NCBI GenBank assembly: GCA_905215345.1
Contig: CAJMPR010000003.1
Coordinates: 248,001-312,000 of the forward strand
Direction: 5' to 3'
DNA length: 64,000 nucleotides
Source: an uncultured bacterium
GTDB lineage: Bacteria > Bacteroidota > Bacteroidia > Bacteroidales > Bacteroidaceae
Part shown: piece after piece, positions 7,688 to 18,500 of the stretch
Numbering within the stretch: the first letter of the stretch is position 1
Layout: each line of letters opens with the position of its first letter
Position numbers and translations under genes: made by a program
The notes under the pieces: generated by a model
Seen by the model: only the letters and a program-made list of their open reading frames with translations
What the model was told of the DNA's origin: nothing
Database searches by the model: none

Positions 7688-9106
7688 ATGAACAAGCTAT
7701 CTATTCTATGTTTAACCGTTGCAGGATTATCCTCCTGCAATGGTTCCAAGCCACTCCAAGAAGGAAAAGGGAACAACGAAGGTAATTCCAACCGCCAACC
7801 CAATATCATTATTCTATTGACCGATGACCAAGGTTATGGAGATATGAACTGCTATGGCAATCAACGCCTCCAAACCCCGAATCTGAATAAATTGGCGGGT
7901 GAAGGTACACTTTTCACTAATTTCTATGCCGGTGCCGCAGCTTCCACCCCTTCTCGTGCCGCTCTATTAACCGGACGTTATGCCGAACGTGTAGGACTTC
8001 CGGGAGTAGTGGACGATTTATCAGAAAACGGTTTGGAGTCTACCGAATTTACAATTGCCGATTATCTGAAGCAGAACAACTATGCAACGGGAATTATCGG
8101 TAAATGGCACTTAGGATGCCGTCCGGAACACCTACCCCTCAGACACGGATTTACAGAGTTCTTCGGATTGCCGTACTCCAATGATATGTGGCCTTTCCAC
8201 CCGAAACCGGATCATGCCTACCCCGCACTGCCGTTATACGACAATGAAAAAGTAGTGGAATATAATCCTACTGTAAATAACATGACTACCCGCTTGACTG
8301 AACGTGCCCTACAATTTATCCAAAACCATAAAGACAATCCGTTCCTGCTTTATTTACCTTATACTCAACCACACGTACCATTGGGAGTGTCTGATAAGTT
8401 CAGAGGAAAATCCGGCGAAGGACTATATGCCGACGTTATCATGGAAATTGACTGGTCTGTAGGTGAGATTATGAAAACATTGAAAGCTAACGGGCTTGAT
8501 GAAAACACCTTGGTGATGTTTACCTCGGACAACGGCCCGTGGTTAAGCTATGGAAACCATGGTGGTTCCAACGGCGGATTGCGTGAGGGAAAAGGAACAA
8601 CCTTCGATGGTGGACAACGTGTTCCATTCATCGTACGCATGCCCGGACAGATTCCGGCAGGTAAAGTATCGGATCAATTCTTATCGGCTTTGGATATTAC
8701 TCCTACCCTTGTAGAATTAACGAGTTCGCAAATGCCCAGAATGAACAGTTTCGACGGGGAGAATGTATGGGGTATCCTGACCGGACAGACTCAGAAACAC
8801 CAGCCTTTCTACTTCGTATATAATGGGCAGGTAGAAGCCGTTAGAGATGGCAAATGGAAATGTGTCGCTCCCCATAAGTACCGTACTGTGGTTATACCCG
8901 GTAAAGACGGTCTTCCGGGTGTACAGTTAAGTAATGGCGGAGAAACGGAATTGGCTCTCTTTGACATGGAAAAAGATCCGCAAGAAACCCGAAACTTAGC
9001 GGGACAGAATCCGCAAATTACGACAAAAATGGCAGCTATGATTGAGAAGTTCCAAAAAGAAATTACAGAAACTCTAAAGCCTAAAGCCTCAACCCTAAAA
9101 GACTGA
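7688..9106 (+). CDS. S1-family sulfatase, serine type
   Basis: Predicted lipoprotein sulfatase of 472 aa (lipobox LSSC, Cys17) that would remove sulfate esters from lyase products. IIILLTDDQGYGD supplies the N-terminal metal-binding Asp pair. STPSRAALLTGRY is the sulfatase signature with Ser86 in the formylglycine position, so maturation would need the anaerobic sulfatase-maturating enzyme, which is not encoded in this window. GKWHLG and FTSDNGPW are further family motifs. The C-terminal region has the usual RDGKWK and DPQETRNLA. The S1 subfamily, and so the sulfate position attacked, cannot be told by eye. It lies 10 bp after the PL8 gene and 5 bp before the GH88 gene, so they are very likely co-transcribed. 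Confidence 0.9.
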   Translation: MNKLSILCLTVAGLSSCNGSKPLQEGKGNNEGNSNRQPNIIILLTDDQGYGDMNCYGNQRLQTPNLNKLAGEGTLFTNFYAGAAASTPSRAALLTGRYAERVGLPGVVDDLSENGLESTEFTIADYLKQNNYATGIIGKWHLGCRPEHLPLRHGFTEFFGLPYSNDMWPFHPKPDHAYPALPLYDNEKVVEYNPTVNNMTTRLTERALQFIQNHKDNPFLLYLPYTQPHVPLGVSDKFRGKSGEGLYADVIMEIDWSVGEIMKTLKANGLDENTLVMFTSDNGPWLSYGNHGGSNGGLREGKGTTFDGGQRVPFIVRMPGQIPAGKVSDQFLSALDITPTLVELTSSQMPRMNSFDGENVWGILTGQTQKHQPFYFVYNGQVEAVRDGKWKCVAPHKYRTVVIPGKDGLPGVQLSNGGETELALFDMEKDPQETRNLAGQNPQITTKMAAMIEKFQKEITETLKPKASTLKD

Positions 9107-9111
9107 CAAAC

Positions 9112-10353
9112 ATGATGTATAAAGCGAATTTCCTTCGTACCATCCCCTTATGGCTTGTTTTAGCACTAATAGGTTACGGGGGAAAAGTTAGTGCACAAAA
9201 ACTGTCATTGAGAAGTTCACAAAATCCCGAATGGGTTCAAAAAGCTTTTTCTGTAGCCTCCAATCAATCGGAAAGGATGTTTAAAGAAGTGATGAAGTAT
9301 TCACGGTTACCTCGTTCAATTCAAAAAGGGTTGGTAAAACCAACAGATTGGACTGCCGGTTTCTTTCCAGGAACTCTCTGGTACTTGTATGCCTATACCA
9401 ACGATACAATTTGGAAAGCCCGCGCAGAACAAGCCACGGAATTAATGAACGGGGAACAATTCAATGCCTTCGACCATGACATCGGGTTCAAGATGTATTG
9501 CAGTTATGGGAATGGTCTGCTGCTCACTCATAACAAAGAGTATCAACATATTATTTTCCGATCCGCCAAAACATTGAGTTCGCGTTATTCTTACAAAACA
9601 GGTCTTATCATGTCTTGGGAACCGGACAAAAGCCGCGACTGGCAATTCCCGGTAATCATTGACAATATGATGAACCTCGAATTGATGATGGAAGCGTACA
9701 AACTCTCCAGTGACACCACTCTCAGGCAGATTGCCATCTCACACGCAGATAAGACCATGAAGTATCAGTATCGTAAAAATCTTTCTTGTCCCCATGTAGT
9801 AGATTACGATGCAGAAACAGGAGAATTGCGTAAATATGACTGGAACAACGGTTCGGACGACACCCAACATTCTACTTGGTCACGTGGTCAGTCCTGGGGA
9901 TTATACGGATTTACGATGATGTATCGTGAAACGGGCGATAAGAAATACCTGCATCATGCGGAGAAGATCGCAGATTTCTTATTGAGCCACCCCAATATGC
10001 CTGAAGATAAGATACCTTACTGGGATTACTCCGCTCCCCAACGTTCAGAGATGCGTGACGCTTCAGCAGCAGCTATTATGGCATCGGCACTTATGGAACT
10101 CAGTACATATTCCATACAAGGAAAAAAATACTTCAACGCAGGAGAAAAGCAATTAAAAACTCTTTCGAGTCTGGAGTATTTGGCAGAACCAGGAATTCAC
10201 AATAATTTCATCTTGAAACATGCCACAGGTAATTATCTGCGAAATAGCGAATTGGATGGCGGACTCTCGTATGCCGATTACTACTACTTGGAAGGGTTGT
10301 TACGCTACATTAAATTGATAAACAAACAAATCTTATATGAAATCCATAAATAA
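9112..10353 (+). CDS. GH88 unsaturated glucuronyl hydrolase
   Basis: Predicted periplasmic enzyme of 413 aa that removes the 4,5-unsaturated uronic acid left by lyases. After a signal peptide (to about residue 29), DWTAGFFPGTLW opens the alpha6/alpha6 barrel. The two catalytic Asp positions known from Bacillus UGL (88 and 149, 61 apart) correspond to Asp123 (HDIGFKMYCSYGNG) and Asp184 (VIIDNMMNLEL), also 61 apart. DYYYLEGLLRY is the usual end. Two ATGs sit in tandem at 9112 and 9115; either could be used. Its place between the sulfatase and the second heparinase-fold gene fits a lyase-then-GH88 pathway. A related GH88 is encoded at 33488. Confidence 0.92.
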   Translation: MMYKANFLRTIPLWLVLALIGYGGKVSAQKLSLRSSQNPEWVQKAFSVASNQSERMFKEVMKYSRLPRSIQKGLVKPTDWTAGFFPGTLWYLYAYTNDTIWKARAEQATELMNGEQFNAFDHDIGFKMYCSYGNGLLLTHNKEYQHIIFRSAKTLSSRYSYKTGLIMSWEPDKSRDWQFPVIIDNMMNLELMMEAYKLSSDTTLRQIAISHADKTMKYQYRKNLSCPHVVDYDAETGELRKYDWNNGSDDTQHSTWSRGQSWGLYGFTMMYRETGDKKYLHHAEKIADFLLSHPNMPEDKIPYWDYSAPQRSEMRDASAAAIMASALMELSTYSIQGKKYFNAGEKQLKTLSSLEYLAEPGIHNNFILKHATGNYLRNSELDGGLSYADYYYLEGLLRYIKLINKQILYEIHK

Positions 10354-10362
10354 AATAATATT

Positions 10363-13143
10363 ATGAAATATAGCATATATAAAATAACAGGTGTCGTTGT
10401 AATATTGGCATATATATCGGGACAGTCATTGTCAGGACAATCTCCTAAAAACCGACAAATATTTGATGGTTTCTATAAATTTGCCGAATCTTTCAAGGTT
10501 GATAAAAAAGAAATCAAAGAAGGGAATGGAATAAACTACTTAAACATGAACTGCATCCGACAAAAAGGAAATCGGGAATTCCCATATCCGATGAAAGGAC
10601 ATGATTTAATCACCAATCCTCCTGTTTTCACATGGCCAATGGCAGATTATGAGTATCCCACTACTTTTCCGGCAGAAGAGCTAAATAAGAAACTGGAAGA
10701 TTTCCTGCATTATGATATTCAAATAGGACGTACCAAAGACTTTTCTGATAAAGAATCATTTGTAAGTACTGATTTGAAGTTACCTTTCTATAATAATCAT
10801 AAAGCATTCAAACCGGGAATATGGTATTGGCGCTATCGCATATCAGGAAAAGAATGGTCTAAGATATTTGAGATAAATATTACCGGAGATATTCCTTTGT
10901 TTGAATCACCAAAGACCGAACAAGCATATAATATGTTGCCAAATGAGCATCCCCGTATTTTTAAAAGTATAGATTCCCGAAAACCTTTCACATCAGACCA
11001 AAGGATATTAATTGAAATACTTAGAAACAAAGCAAATACTGTTCTTAACAAAACAACGGAACAATATAGAGTTAAAGCTGAACCTATACCCGCCACAGCA
11101 ACTGAAGCAGAAAAAATCCAAATCATGCGTTTCCGATTAAGATACGAAATAGAAGCTATTTGTACTGATATCAGTCATCTGTTAAACGCTTATCAAATTA
11201 CCGAAGAAGAGAAATATAAGGATAAGGCAATCAGCCTTTCTAACTATATTGTTTCCCAAGATCCCATAGAGACATACAAGGTCTCTGATTTTACCGGTGC
11301 AAAATCAATGTCAACATTGGCAATGACTTATGATATGCTATACAGTCATCTAAACGAGGTACAAAAAAAGAAATATGAATATTTTATTAGTAAAGTAGCA
11401 TTGCTTGTCATTGAACACAGTATACAAGAGAATATCGGTTCAGCCGACGGTATCCTGTGCGCCCACTTTTTCCAACATACTTTCTACGATGTATTTTATT
11501 CTACCATCGTCATGAAAGGACACATACCGGAAGCCAAGGTTTGGTTTGACATGCTATATGACAGTTGGTTGTCACGTTCTCCGGGAGGTGGTTTCCTTTC
11601 CGACGGAGTATGGCCTAACGGCAACATGGGGTATATTCACGTAAATATGGAATCAATGGTACACAATTTCCTGCTGTATCGAGACTTGTTCAAAGTCGAT
11701 TTATTCTCCCATCCCTGGTACTCAAATTGTGCAAATGCATTAGCCTACACAGTGCCCATCAAGTCAGTTGGAGATGGATTTGGAGATGGAAGCGAAGGAG
11801 TATCAACCCGAAACGCACTTCGACCAGACTTCGCATATATTTTAGGACAAGAATTAAACAATCCGTTTGCCTTGAATTATGCCTACCGAACTTCAGTCCA
11901 ATCGACAGACCAACCCTATATTTTCAACAAAACAAACTTTATTTCGTATCGCCTCCAACACCAACCTCATTACGTTGAACCGATTAACATGGAAAGTATT
12001 CCACAGTCTGTCGTATTCCCACAAACAGGAATTGTTGTAATGAACACGAATGTACTGAATGCTCAGAAAAACCTATTTATATCGTTCCGCAGTTCACCTT
12101 TCGGGGTAGGTTCACATGGCTTGGCTGAACAAAACAGCTTCAATGTGTCATATAAAGGAAAACCGGTATTCTATCCAACCGGTTATCGGATTACTACACA
12201 AGACAAACATTATCTGTTGGCACAGAAACATAGCCGTGCAAGAAATACGATTACAGTAAATGGAAAAACACAAGCATATTCGCATAGCGGTTATGGATGG
12301 ATTGCACGCTATCTTGACGGAGAAAATATAACCTATACAATGGGAGATGCTTCTAAAGCATATGTCAAATTTGACATAAGTGCCATCAATTGGATTACAG
12401 TACTAAATAACGCTCAGGTATATAAACCAGAATACGGTTTCATTCTGGATGAAGATGACGACCCGAAAGTAAAAAAATTCCGCCGTCACCTGGCTTTTCT
12501 TCGTCCTAACATTATCGTAGTATATGATGAACTAGAGTCTGACAAAGAAGTTACCTGGACTTTTCAACTCAATGGATTAGAGCGCTCTAATATGAAAATA
12601 AATGTAACGGACAATTCTCTGATAGCCGATACTGATAATTGCGATGCATTAGCTAAGATATTCGCCAGTACCGAGTTGGTCACTTCTTTAGCCGATACCT
12701 CTTATGTGAAACCGAATGACTGGCTTAACCCACAACGAGGAAGACCTGCAAAGAAATTCGAAAGACAACAATTCCATAGCAAGTTCGAAAATATGCAAAA
12801 ATGCAAACAAATGAGATTTATGGCAATTATTCAAATTGATGAATCGAACTCAATGACGTTTATTGATGTGAAACCTGATTCCAATAATATAATTACAATT
12901 GGTAATTATCGCATCAAAGGGCAGTTGGATATAAATAAAGAAGCACGATTGGAAATTGAGAATACCCAAAGTGGAGAATATCTCCTGTATGGACCTACCG
13001 AAAAATCGATGAGAGCAGGAAGTAGAAAGTTCTCACACAGTACACTGTTAACCAATAAAGATAAGGGACTAATGGAATCCATTGATTGTTTTCCCTTCAT
13101 GACTCCCTCTCAAAACAACCAGAGAACAAATATTGCTAAATAA
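10363..13143 (+). CDS. Heparinase II/III-fold protein B with altered motif residues
   Basis: Secreted 926-aa member of the same family as the proteins at 1555, 24206 and 42326, with the N-terminal FTWPMADYEYP / KPGIWYWRYRI region, helical toroid and C-terminal beta domain. The Tyr (Tyr424, GYIHVN) and the His of SHGLAEQNSF (His585) are kept. The Asn-His pair is Ala367-His368 (CAHFFQ instead of DNHxWQ), and the His of RAHN is Arg627 (RARNT). It may therefore have a different specificity or a reduced or lost lyase activity. It also has extra sequence near the C-terminus (about 780-810). The gene is visibly more AT-rich than lyase A. It lies 9 bp after the GH88 gene in the same operon. Confidence 0.8.
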   Translation: MKYSIYKITGVVVILAYISGQSLSGQSPKNRQIFDGFYKFAESFKVDKKEIKEGNGINYLNMNCIRQKGNREFPYPMKGHDLITNPPVFTWPMADYEYPTTFPAEELNKKLEDFLHYDIQIGRTKDFSDKESFVSTDLKLPFYNNHKAFKPGIWYWRYRISGKEWSKIFEINITGDIPLFESPKTEQAYNMLPNEHPRIFKSIDSRKPFTSDQRILIEILRNKANTVLNKTTEQYRVKAEPIPATATEAEKIQIMRFRLRYEIEAICTDISHLLNAYQITEEEKYKDKAISLSNYIVSQDPIETYKVSDFTGAKSMSTLAMTYDMLYSHLNEVQKKKYEYFISKVALLVIEHSIQENIGSADGILCAHFFQHTFYDVFYSTIVMKGHIPEAKVWFDMLYDSWLSRSPGGGFLSDGVWPNGNMGYIHVNMESMVHNFLLYRDLFKVDLFSHPWYSNCANALAYTVPIKSVGDGFGDGSEGVSTRNALRPDFAYILGQELNNPFALNYAYRTSVQSTDQPYIFNKTNFISYRLQHQPHYVEPINMESIPQSVVFPQTGIVVMNTNVLNAQKNLFISFRSSPFGVGSHGLAEQNSFNVSYKGKPVFYPTGYRITTQDKHYLLAQKHSRARNTITVNGKTQAYSHSGYGWIARYLDGENITYTMGDASKAYVKFDISAINWITVLNNAQVYKPEYGFILDEDDDPKVKKFRRHLAFLRPNIIVVYDELESDKEVTWTFQLNGLERSNMKINVTDNSLIADTDNCDALAKIFASTELVTSLADTSYVKPNDWLNPQRGRPAKKFERQQFHSKFENMQKCKQMRFMAIIQIDESNSMTFIDVKPDSNNIITIGNYRIKGQLDINKEARLEIENTQSGEYLLYGPTEKSMRAGSRKFSHSTLLTNKDKGLMESIDCFPFMTPSQNNQRTNIAK

Positions 13144-13160
13144 TCAAAACTAATTAAACA

Positions 13161-14567
13161 ATGAAGAAACTATTAACTCTATTAACCGGAATTAGCCTGT
13201 CGCTTGCAGTAAGTGCACAAGTGAAGTTCAACTCTGACAAACAAACTTTTGTCCATAAGAGTTCGGAGAAGTACGAATACCCTACCGACCCCGCTGTATT
13301 GGAAAAACTGGAACAATGGCAGGATTTAAAATTTGGTATCATGTTTCATTGGGGTGTTTACTCGGTGCCCGGCATTGCGGAGTCATGGGCACTGTGCTCG
13401 GAAGACCGCTGGTTTACCCAACGCCGCCAAGAAGCACGCCCGGACTTGAACTCATACGATGAATTTAAAAAATGGTATTGGGGATTATCGGAATCCTTTA
13501 AGCCGACTCGCTTTGAACCGACTGAATGGGCTTCATTCATGAAGAAAGTGGGTTTCAAATATTTGATTTTTACTACCAAACATCATGATGGTTTTTGTAT
13601 GTTTGACTCCAAGTATTCAGACTATACCGTAACCAAGGGTCCATACAAAAATGGTAAATACAGCAACATTGCCTACCATGTATTTGATGCTTTCCGCAAA
13701 CAAGGTTTTATGATTGGTGCTTACTTCTCAAAACCCGACTGGCACAATGAGAATTACTGGGACCCTTTCTTTGCGACACCTACACGCAATCCTAATTATG
13801 ACACAAAGAAGTATCCTAAAAAATGGGCTAAATTCCAGGAATATACCGCCAACCAGATTAATGAATTAATGTCTGACTATGGTAAAATTGATATTCTCTG
13901 GCTGGATGGCGGCTGGGTAAGAAAGCCTGAGCAAAACATCAAGTTGGACGATATTGTGGATAACGCCCGTAAAAAGCAACCGGGGCTGATTGCCGTAGAC
14001 AGAACCATACCCGGCAGAAATGAGAATTATCAGACACCTGAACAAACTATTCCTAAAGAACAGCAGGATTTCCCTTGGGAGAGTAATATCACCTTCAGTA
14101 ATACATGGGGCTGGAATCCTAATCCGAAATACAAATCCGTAGAATGGGTCATCAATACATTGGCAGAGGTAGTAGCCAAAGGAGGATGTTTTGCATTGAA
14201 CGTAGGTCCTAACGGAGAAGGTATGATTGACGACATCGTTTATGAACGATTGGAGAAAGTGGGCAAATGGCTTGACAAAAATGGTTCTGCCATTTATGCC
14301 ACCCGCATCACTCCGAATTATCACTATGGTAACATATGGTTCACAGCCAATAAGAATGGAAAGACGTTATATGCCATTTATGCATTACCCGAAAACAAGC
14401 AATTGCCTGCAACAATCGAATGGGAAGGAAATATCCCCAGCGGTAGAATAACATTGTTACAAAATGGAAAACAAGTGAAATATACTTGTCAAGATGGAAA
14501 AGTTAAAATAATAGTTCCACAAGGATTAAAGAATGAAGCACTGGCTTTCAGCTTCAAAATTAAATAA
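13161..14567 (+). CDS. GH29 alpha-L-fucosidase
   Basis: Predicted secreted fucosidase of 468 aa with a signal peptide (LTGISLSLAVSAQ). GIMFHWGVYSVPG and TKHHDGFCMFDSKYSDYT are strong GH29 motifs. DILWLDGGW places the probable catalytic nucleophile at Asp249. A C-terminal beta-sandwich (about 385-468) follows the (beta/alpha)8-like barrel. It differs clearly from the GH29s at 26712 and 52710, which have FDTPE/WDTPD at the nucleophile, so it probably belongs to another subgroup with different linkage preference. It follows lyase B by 17 bp and suggests that the target glycan carries fucose. Confidence 0.9.
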   Translation: MKKLLTLLTGISLSLAVSAQVKFNSDKQTFVHKSSEKYEYPTDPAVLEKLEQWQDLKFGIMFHWGVYSVPGIAESWALCSEDRWFTQRRQEARPDLNSYDEFKKWYWGLSESFKPTRFEPTEWASFMKKVGFKYLIFTTKHHDGFCMFDSKYSDYTVTKGPYKNGKYSNIAYHVFDAFRKQGFMIGAYFSKPDWHNENYWDPFFATPTRNPNYDTKKYPKKWAKFQEYTANQINELMSDYGKIDILWLDGGWVRKPEQNIKLDDIVDNARKKQPGLIAVDRTIPGRNENYQTPEQTIPKEQQDFPWESNITFSNTWGWNPNPKYKSVEWVINTLAEVVAKGGCFALNVGPNGEGMIDDIVYERLEKVGKWLDKNGSAIYATRITPNYHYGNIWFTANKNGKTLYAIYALPENKQLPATIEWEGNIPSGRITLLQNGKQVKYTCQDGKVKIIVPQGLKNEALAFSFKIK

Positions 14568-14575
14568 ATCTACGT

Positions 14576-15436
14576 ATGAAAACTATATACTATTTACTAA
14601 CTACAAGCATCATATTATTCTGTAGTTGTACCCAACAAGCCAAAGAAGAAAAAGAAGTGACAGAAATTACCGTACAAAAAATGTATGATATCATATCAAC
14701 CGCACGGCTGACTGTAAGCGAAAGTAAGCGTTTAATAGCTAAAGGTATCGCAGCAAACAAAGAAGTACAGGACAGACTAAAAAACGGCATCGTCATTATT
14801 ACACTTGGTACTACCAATACCTACATCGCTGAAGAACTTGCTAATCTGGAAGCTCCAAGGGGTAGTTTTGTTACCGGACGTATCTACCCTGGTTGGAAAG
14901 AAGACTTTGCCAAAGGTTTAAAACGTCAACCTGAGATTGTGTTGATAAAAGGAGAAGTAACAGATATTTCCTACACTGATGCTTTAGCACGTATGAATGC
15001 CAACGATATTGTACTCAAAGGGGCTAACATGGTAAATTACACCAAACGTCAGGCCGCCGTATGTGTAGGTGCACCGGATGGTGGCACAGTAGGAAAGCTA
15101 CGTAAATACACCGACCAAGGCAAAGGACGCTGGATTGTACCGATAGGGTTGGAAAAAGAGACGACACAAGACTTATTTGAAATGCAGCAATTAGTCAATG
15201 GCAGTACACGGCGTGATAAAGGGACAGTTCTCCTCAATGCAACCCAAGGTAACATCTACACTGAGATTGAGGCAATTAAGGAATTCGCCGACGTGGATGT
15301 ATTTGTTACAGCCAAAGGTGGCATAGATGGAGCTGAAGGAGGTGTCTCATTAATTATCTGTGGTAACAAGCAAGAAGTTGATAAAGCAAAAGATATTGTA
15401 AAACAAGTAAGTGGAGAGCCCGCTTTCATCAAATAA
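14576..15436 (+). CDS. Uncharacterised lipoprotein in the lyase operon
   Basis: 286 aa, not recognised as a CAZyme. The N-terminus (IILFCSCTQQAKEEKE) looks like a lipoprotein signal with Cys18, placing it in the envelope. The body is compact alpha/beta: VIITLGTTNTYIAEEL, IVLKGANMV, VCVGAPDGGTVGKL, GRWIVPIGLEKE, then VDVFVTAKGGIDGAEGGVS. The LGTTNTYIAEEL stretch recalls the GTGST/GTTT loop of the RpiA/NagB/DeoR-like isomerase fold, but that is only a resemblance. The LKGAN...PDGGTVGK pattern suggests a conserved family of unknown function. It starts 8 bp after the fucosidase stop, so it is probably the last gene of block A. A sugar-binding or sugar-isomerising role is possible, not shown. Confidence 0.75.
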   Translation: MKTIYYLLTTSIILFCSCTQQAKEEKEVTEITVQKMYDIISTARLTVSESKRLIAKGIAANKEVQDRLKNGIVIITLGTTNTYIAEELANLEAPRGSFVTGRIYPGWKEDFAKGLKRQPEIVLIKGEVTDISYTDALARMNANDIVLKGANMVNYTKRQAAVCVGAPDGGTVGKLRKYTDQGKGRWIVPIGLEKETTQDLFEMQQLVNGSTRRDKGTVLLNATQGNIYTEIEAIKEFADVDVFVTAKGGIDGAEGGVSLIICGNKQEVDKAKDIVKQVSGEPAFIK

Positions 15437-15536
15437 GCTACATCTTACGCACTTCAAAAAGCGAAAGTGCAGACTAATAACGATGTTCATTCTTCATTAT
15501 TTGTATTGGAACTACAAATAATGAAGAATTATTATT

Positions 15537-15545
15537 TATCTTTGC
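15537..15545 (+). promoter_or_regulatory. -7 box of the first HTCS gene
   Basis: TATCTTTGC is a full match to TAnnTTTGC. It would start a transcript near 15552 with a leader of about 20 nt before the ATG at 15572. It lies inside the longest possible ORF, so the upstream GTG at 15467 cannot be the main start. Confidence 0.7.
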
Positions 15546-15571
15546 TCCACAACCCTATACATTTATCAAGT

Positions 15572-18500
15572 ATGATAAGAATACTCCTTTTCTTCATAGT
15601 AAGTCTACTATCATTGCCCACCTATACCCAAAAACCGGAGCATATCAGTTTCATTCATATAGGTTTAGATGAAGGATTATCTCAAAGTACCGTATTCGAT
15701 ATCGCACAGGACAGACATAATAATATGTGGTTTGCCACTTATAACGGACTGAATAAATACGATGGTTATAACTTTACCGTCTATCAACACAATGGAAAAA
15801 GACGATACAGCATAGGAAGTGATATTATACGCTCATTAAAGATTGATAGCAAAGACAGGATATGGGTTGGAACAAACGAAGGACTTTCATTATATGACAA
15901 TGAGAAAGACCGCTTTTATAACTTTCAATATAAAAAGGAGGGAAAAAGTATGTCGGTCCATAAGATTATAATAATCAGTGACAAACTTCTACTCATTCTT
16001 GCAGACGATGAACTTATTCTGTTTGATACAGAAACGCAGTCATTCTCCAAATCTCAATTAAATCCCCGGCTATTTACAATAGAACCGACTTCCATCACCC
16101 GGCAGGGAGACAATGTTTATATAGGAAGCTATGAAGGACTGTTTTCCTATTCCATATCAAAAAATACTATAAAAAATATTGCTCCTGATATACTGAAAAT
16201 GAAGTTTATACGTTCCATTCTACAACAATCTCCTACCCAACTATGGGTGGGTACTGAGGGTGATGGATTATTCCTGGTAAATCCTGTTAGTGGTAAAGTA
16301 AAACAATATACCGAGACGATGAAAGGTACACGTCACATCAGTTCTAACTATGTACGTGTACTTTCATTAGATGCCCAAAACAGGCTGTGGGTAGGTACAA
16401 TTAACTCTCTCAACATCTATCGAAAAGAGAACGATTCTTTTGAGGTTTATAAAAGTAATATACTTAACAAGGAAAGTCTATCCCAAACATCCATACGTAG
16501 TATTTTTACAGATTCACAAGGGGGTACATGGATTGGTACCTTTTTCGGAGGATTGAATTATTACCATCCCTTAAGAAACCGGTTTAAAAATATCCAGTTC
16601 ATAGCTAACCATAACTCTCTTAATAACAATATCGTGAACTGTATTGTAGAAGATGCTCAAAAAAATCTATGGATTGGTACTAACAGCGGTGGAGTGAATT
16701 TTTATAACTTGAAAAACAATACGTTCACCTATTATACTAAAGATGAAGAGTTAAGTTCAAACGATGTTAAAACAATCTACATAGAAGAACAACAAAACAA
16801 AGTATTAATCGGTACACATGCAGGCGGAATCAATATACTACACCGTAAAACCAACCGTATCGAAAGCTTTAATTATCCACCGAATTTAGCATTAAGAAGC
16901 GTTTATGCCATTGTGCCTATAGGCAACGGTGAATACTGGTTGGGAACATTAGGTGGAATAATACGATTCAATCCTTTATTAAAAACATTCACTCTTGTCA
17001 CTTCCGAGAAAGATGGCAAGCCAGTTAAAAGCACACAAATAACCACTGTCTTTAAAGACAGTAAGAAACGTTTATGGTTTGGAAGTGAAATAGGACTGAT
17101 TATTTATGAACAAGAAAAAGACGAATTACAAAGTATTTCTCTACCGCCTCCGAACTCTTCACTCAATCATCAATTTATCAACTGCATATACGAAGGTCGT
17201 AATGAGCTTTTCTGGATTGGTACACGCAACGGTATGTACTGTTTCAATGAAAAGACTAAAGATATTAAACAATACACCACAGAAGAAGGGTTACCCAACA
17301 ATGTAGTATGCGGGGTTTTGGAAGACCCGGAAGGAAAGCTATGGATAAGTACAGATAAAGGGCTAAGTAGTTTTTCGCCAGAGACAGAGAAGTTCCGAAA
17401 TTACACAAGCAGTGACGGACTTCAAAGCAACCAGTTTTCAGTTTCTTCTTATTGCCGTAGTACAGAGGGCAAGATGTACTTTGGAGGCATTAATGGTATT
17501 ACCACATTCCACCCCGAGCAGTTGGTAGATAATCCATATGCACCATCGGTCGTCATTACCCAGTTACGGGTTTTTAATAAGTTGGTTCGTCCGGGTGATG
17601 ATACTGAAATATTGGAAAAAAATATCAGTGAGACATCAAGTATTACCCTGACTTCCAAACAATCTATGTTCTCATTGAGGTATGTCGTTTCCAACTATAT
17701 ATCCGGTACCCATAATACTTTTGCATATATGCTTAAAGGCTATGACAAAGAATGGTATTATTCCAGTTCGTTACGCACCACTTCATATTCCAATTTACCC
17801 GCAGGTACTTATCATTTTCTTGTAAAGGCTGCCAATAGCGACGGTAAATGGAATGAAAATCCAACGGAACTTGAAATCATCATATTACCGGTGTGGTACA
17901 AAACGTGGTGGGCAATTTTGTTATTTATTGCGGCTTTCATTGCTATCGTAGTCTTTATTTTCCGGTATTTCTGGTTGCGCAAAAGTATGGAAGCACAGTT
18001 GCAAATGGAACGTATAGACAAAGAACGGCAAAAAGAAATGAATGAGATGAAGTTGCGCTTCTTCATCAATATCTCCCATGAACTACGTACACCGCTTACC
18101 TTGATTCTTGCTCCGGTACAAGAAGTGCTGAATAAAATTAATGACCGTTGGATACACAAACAGTTAAAACATGTACAACAAAACACCAATCGCTTGTTGC
18201 ACTTGGTGAATCAGTTAATGGATTATCGGCGTGCCGAATTAGGAGTATTCAATCTTAAAGTAAGACATAATCCCATTCACAAAGTTATTGAAAAAGACTT
18301 CATGCTTTACGACCGATTGGCCCAGAAAAAGAGAATTACCTATAACTTCCATTCAAATGTGGAAGGACGCAATATTCTTTGTGATCCTAATTATCTGGAG
18401 TTAATTGTAAATAACCTGCTTTCGAATGCTTTTAAATATACCGATGAAGGCAAGAGTATTACAGTAACTCTCACAGAAAATAGCCATGAATTACTACTTA

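Noticed and set aside
15467..15571. GTG start 35 codons upstream for HTCS 1
   Set aside because: A consensus -7 box at 15537-15545 lies inside, and the ATG at 15572 gives a proper signal segment.
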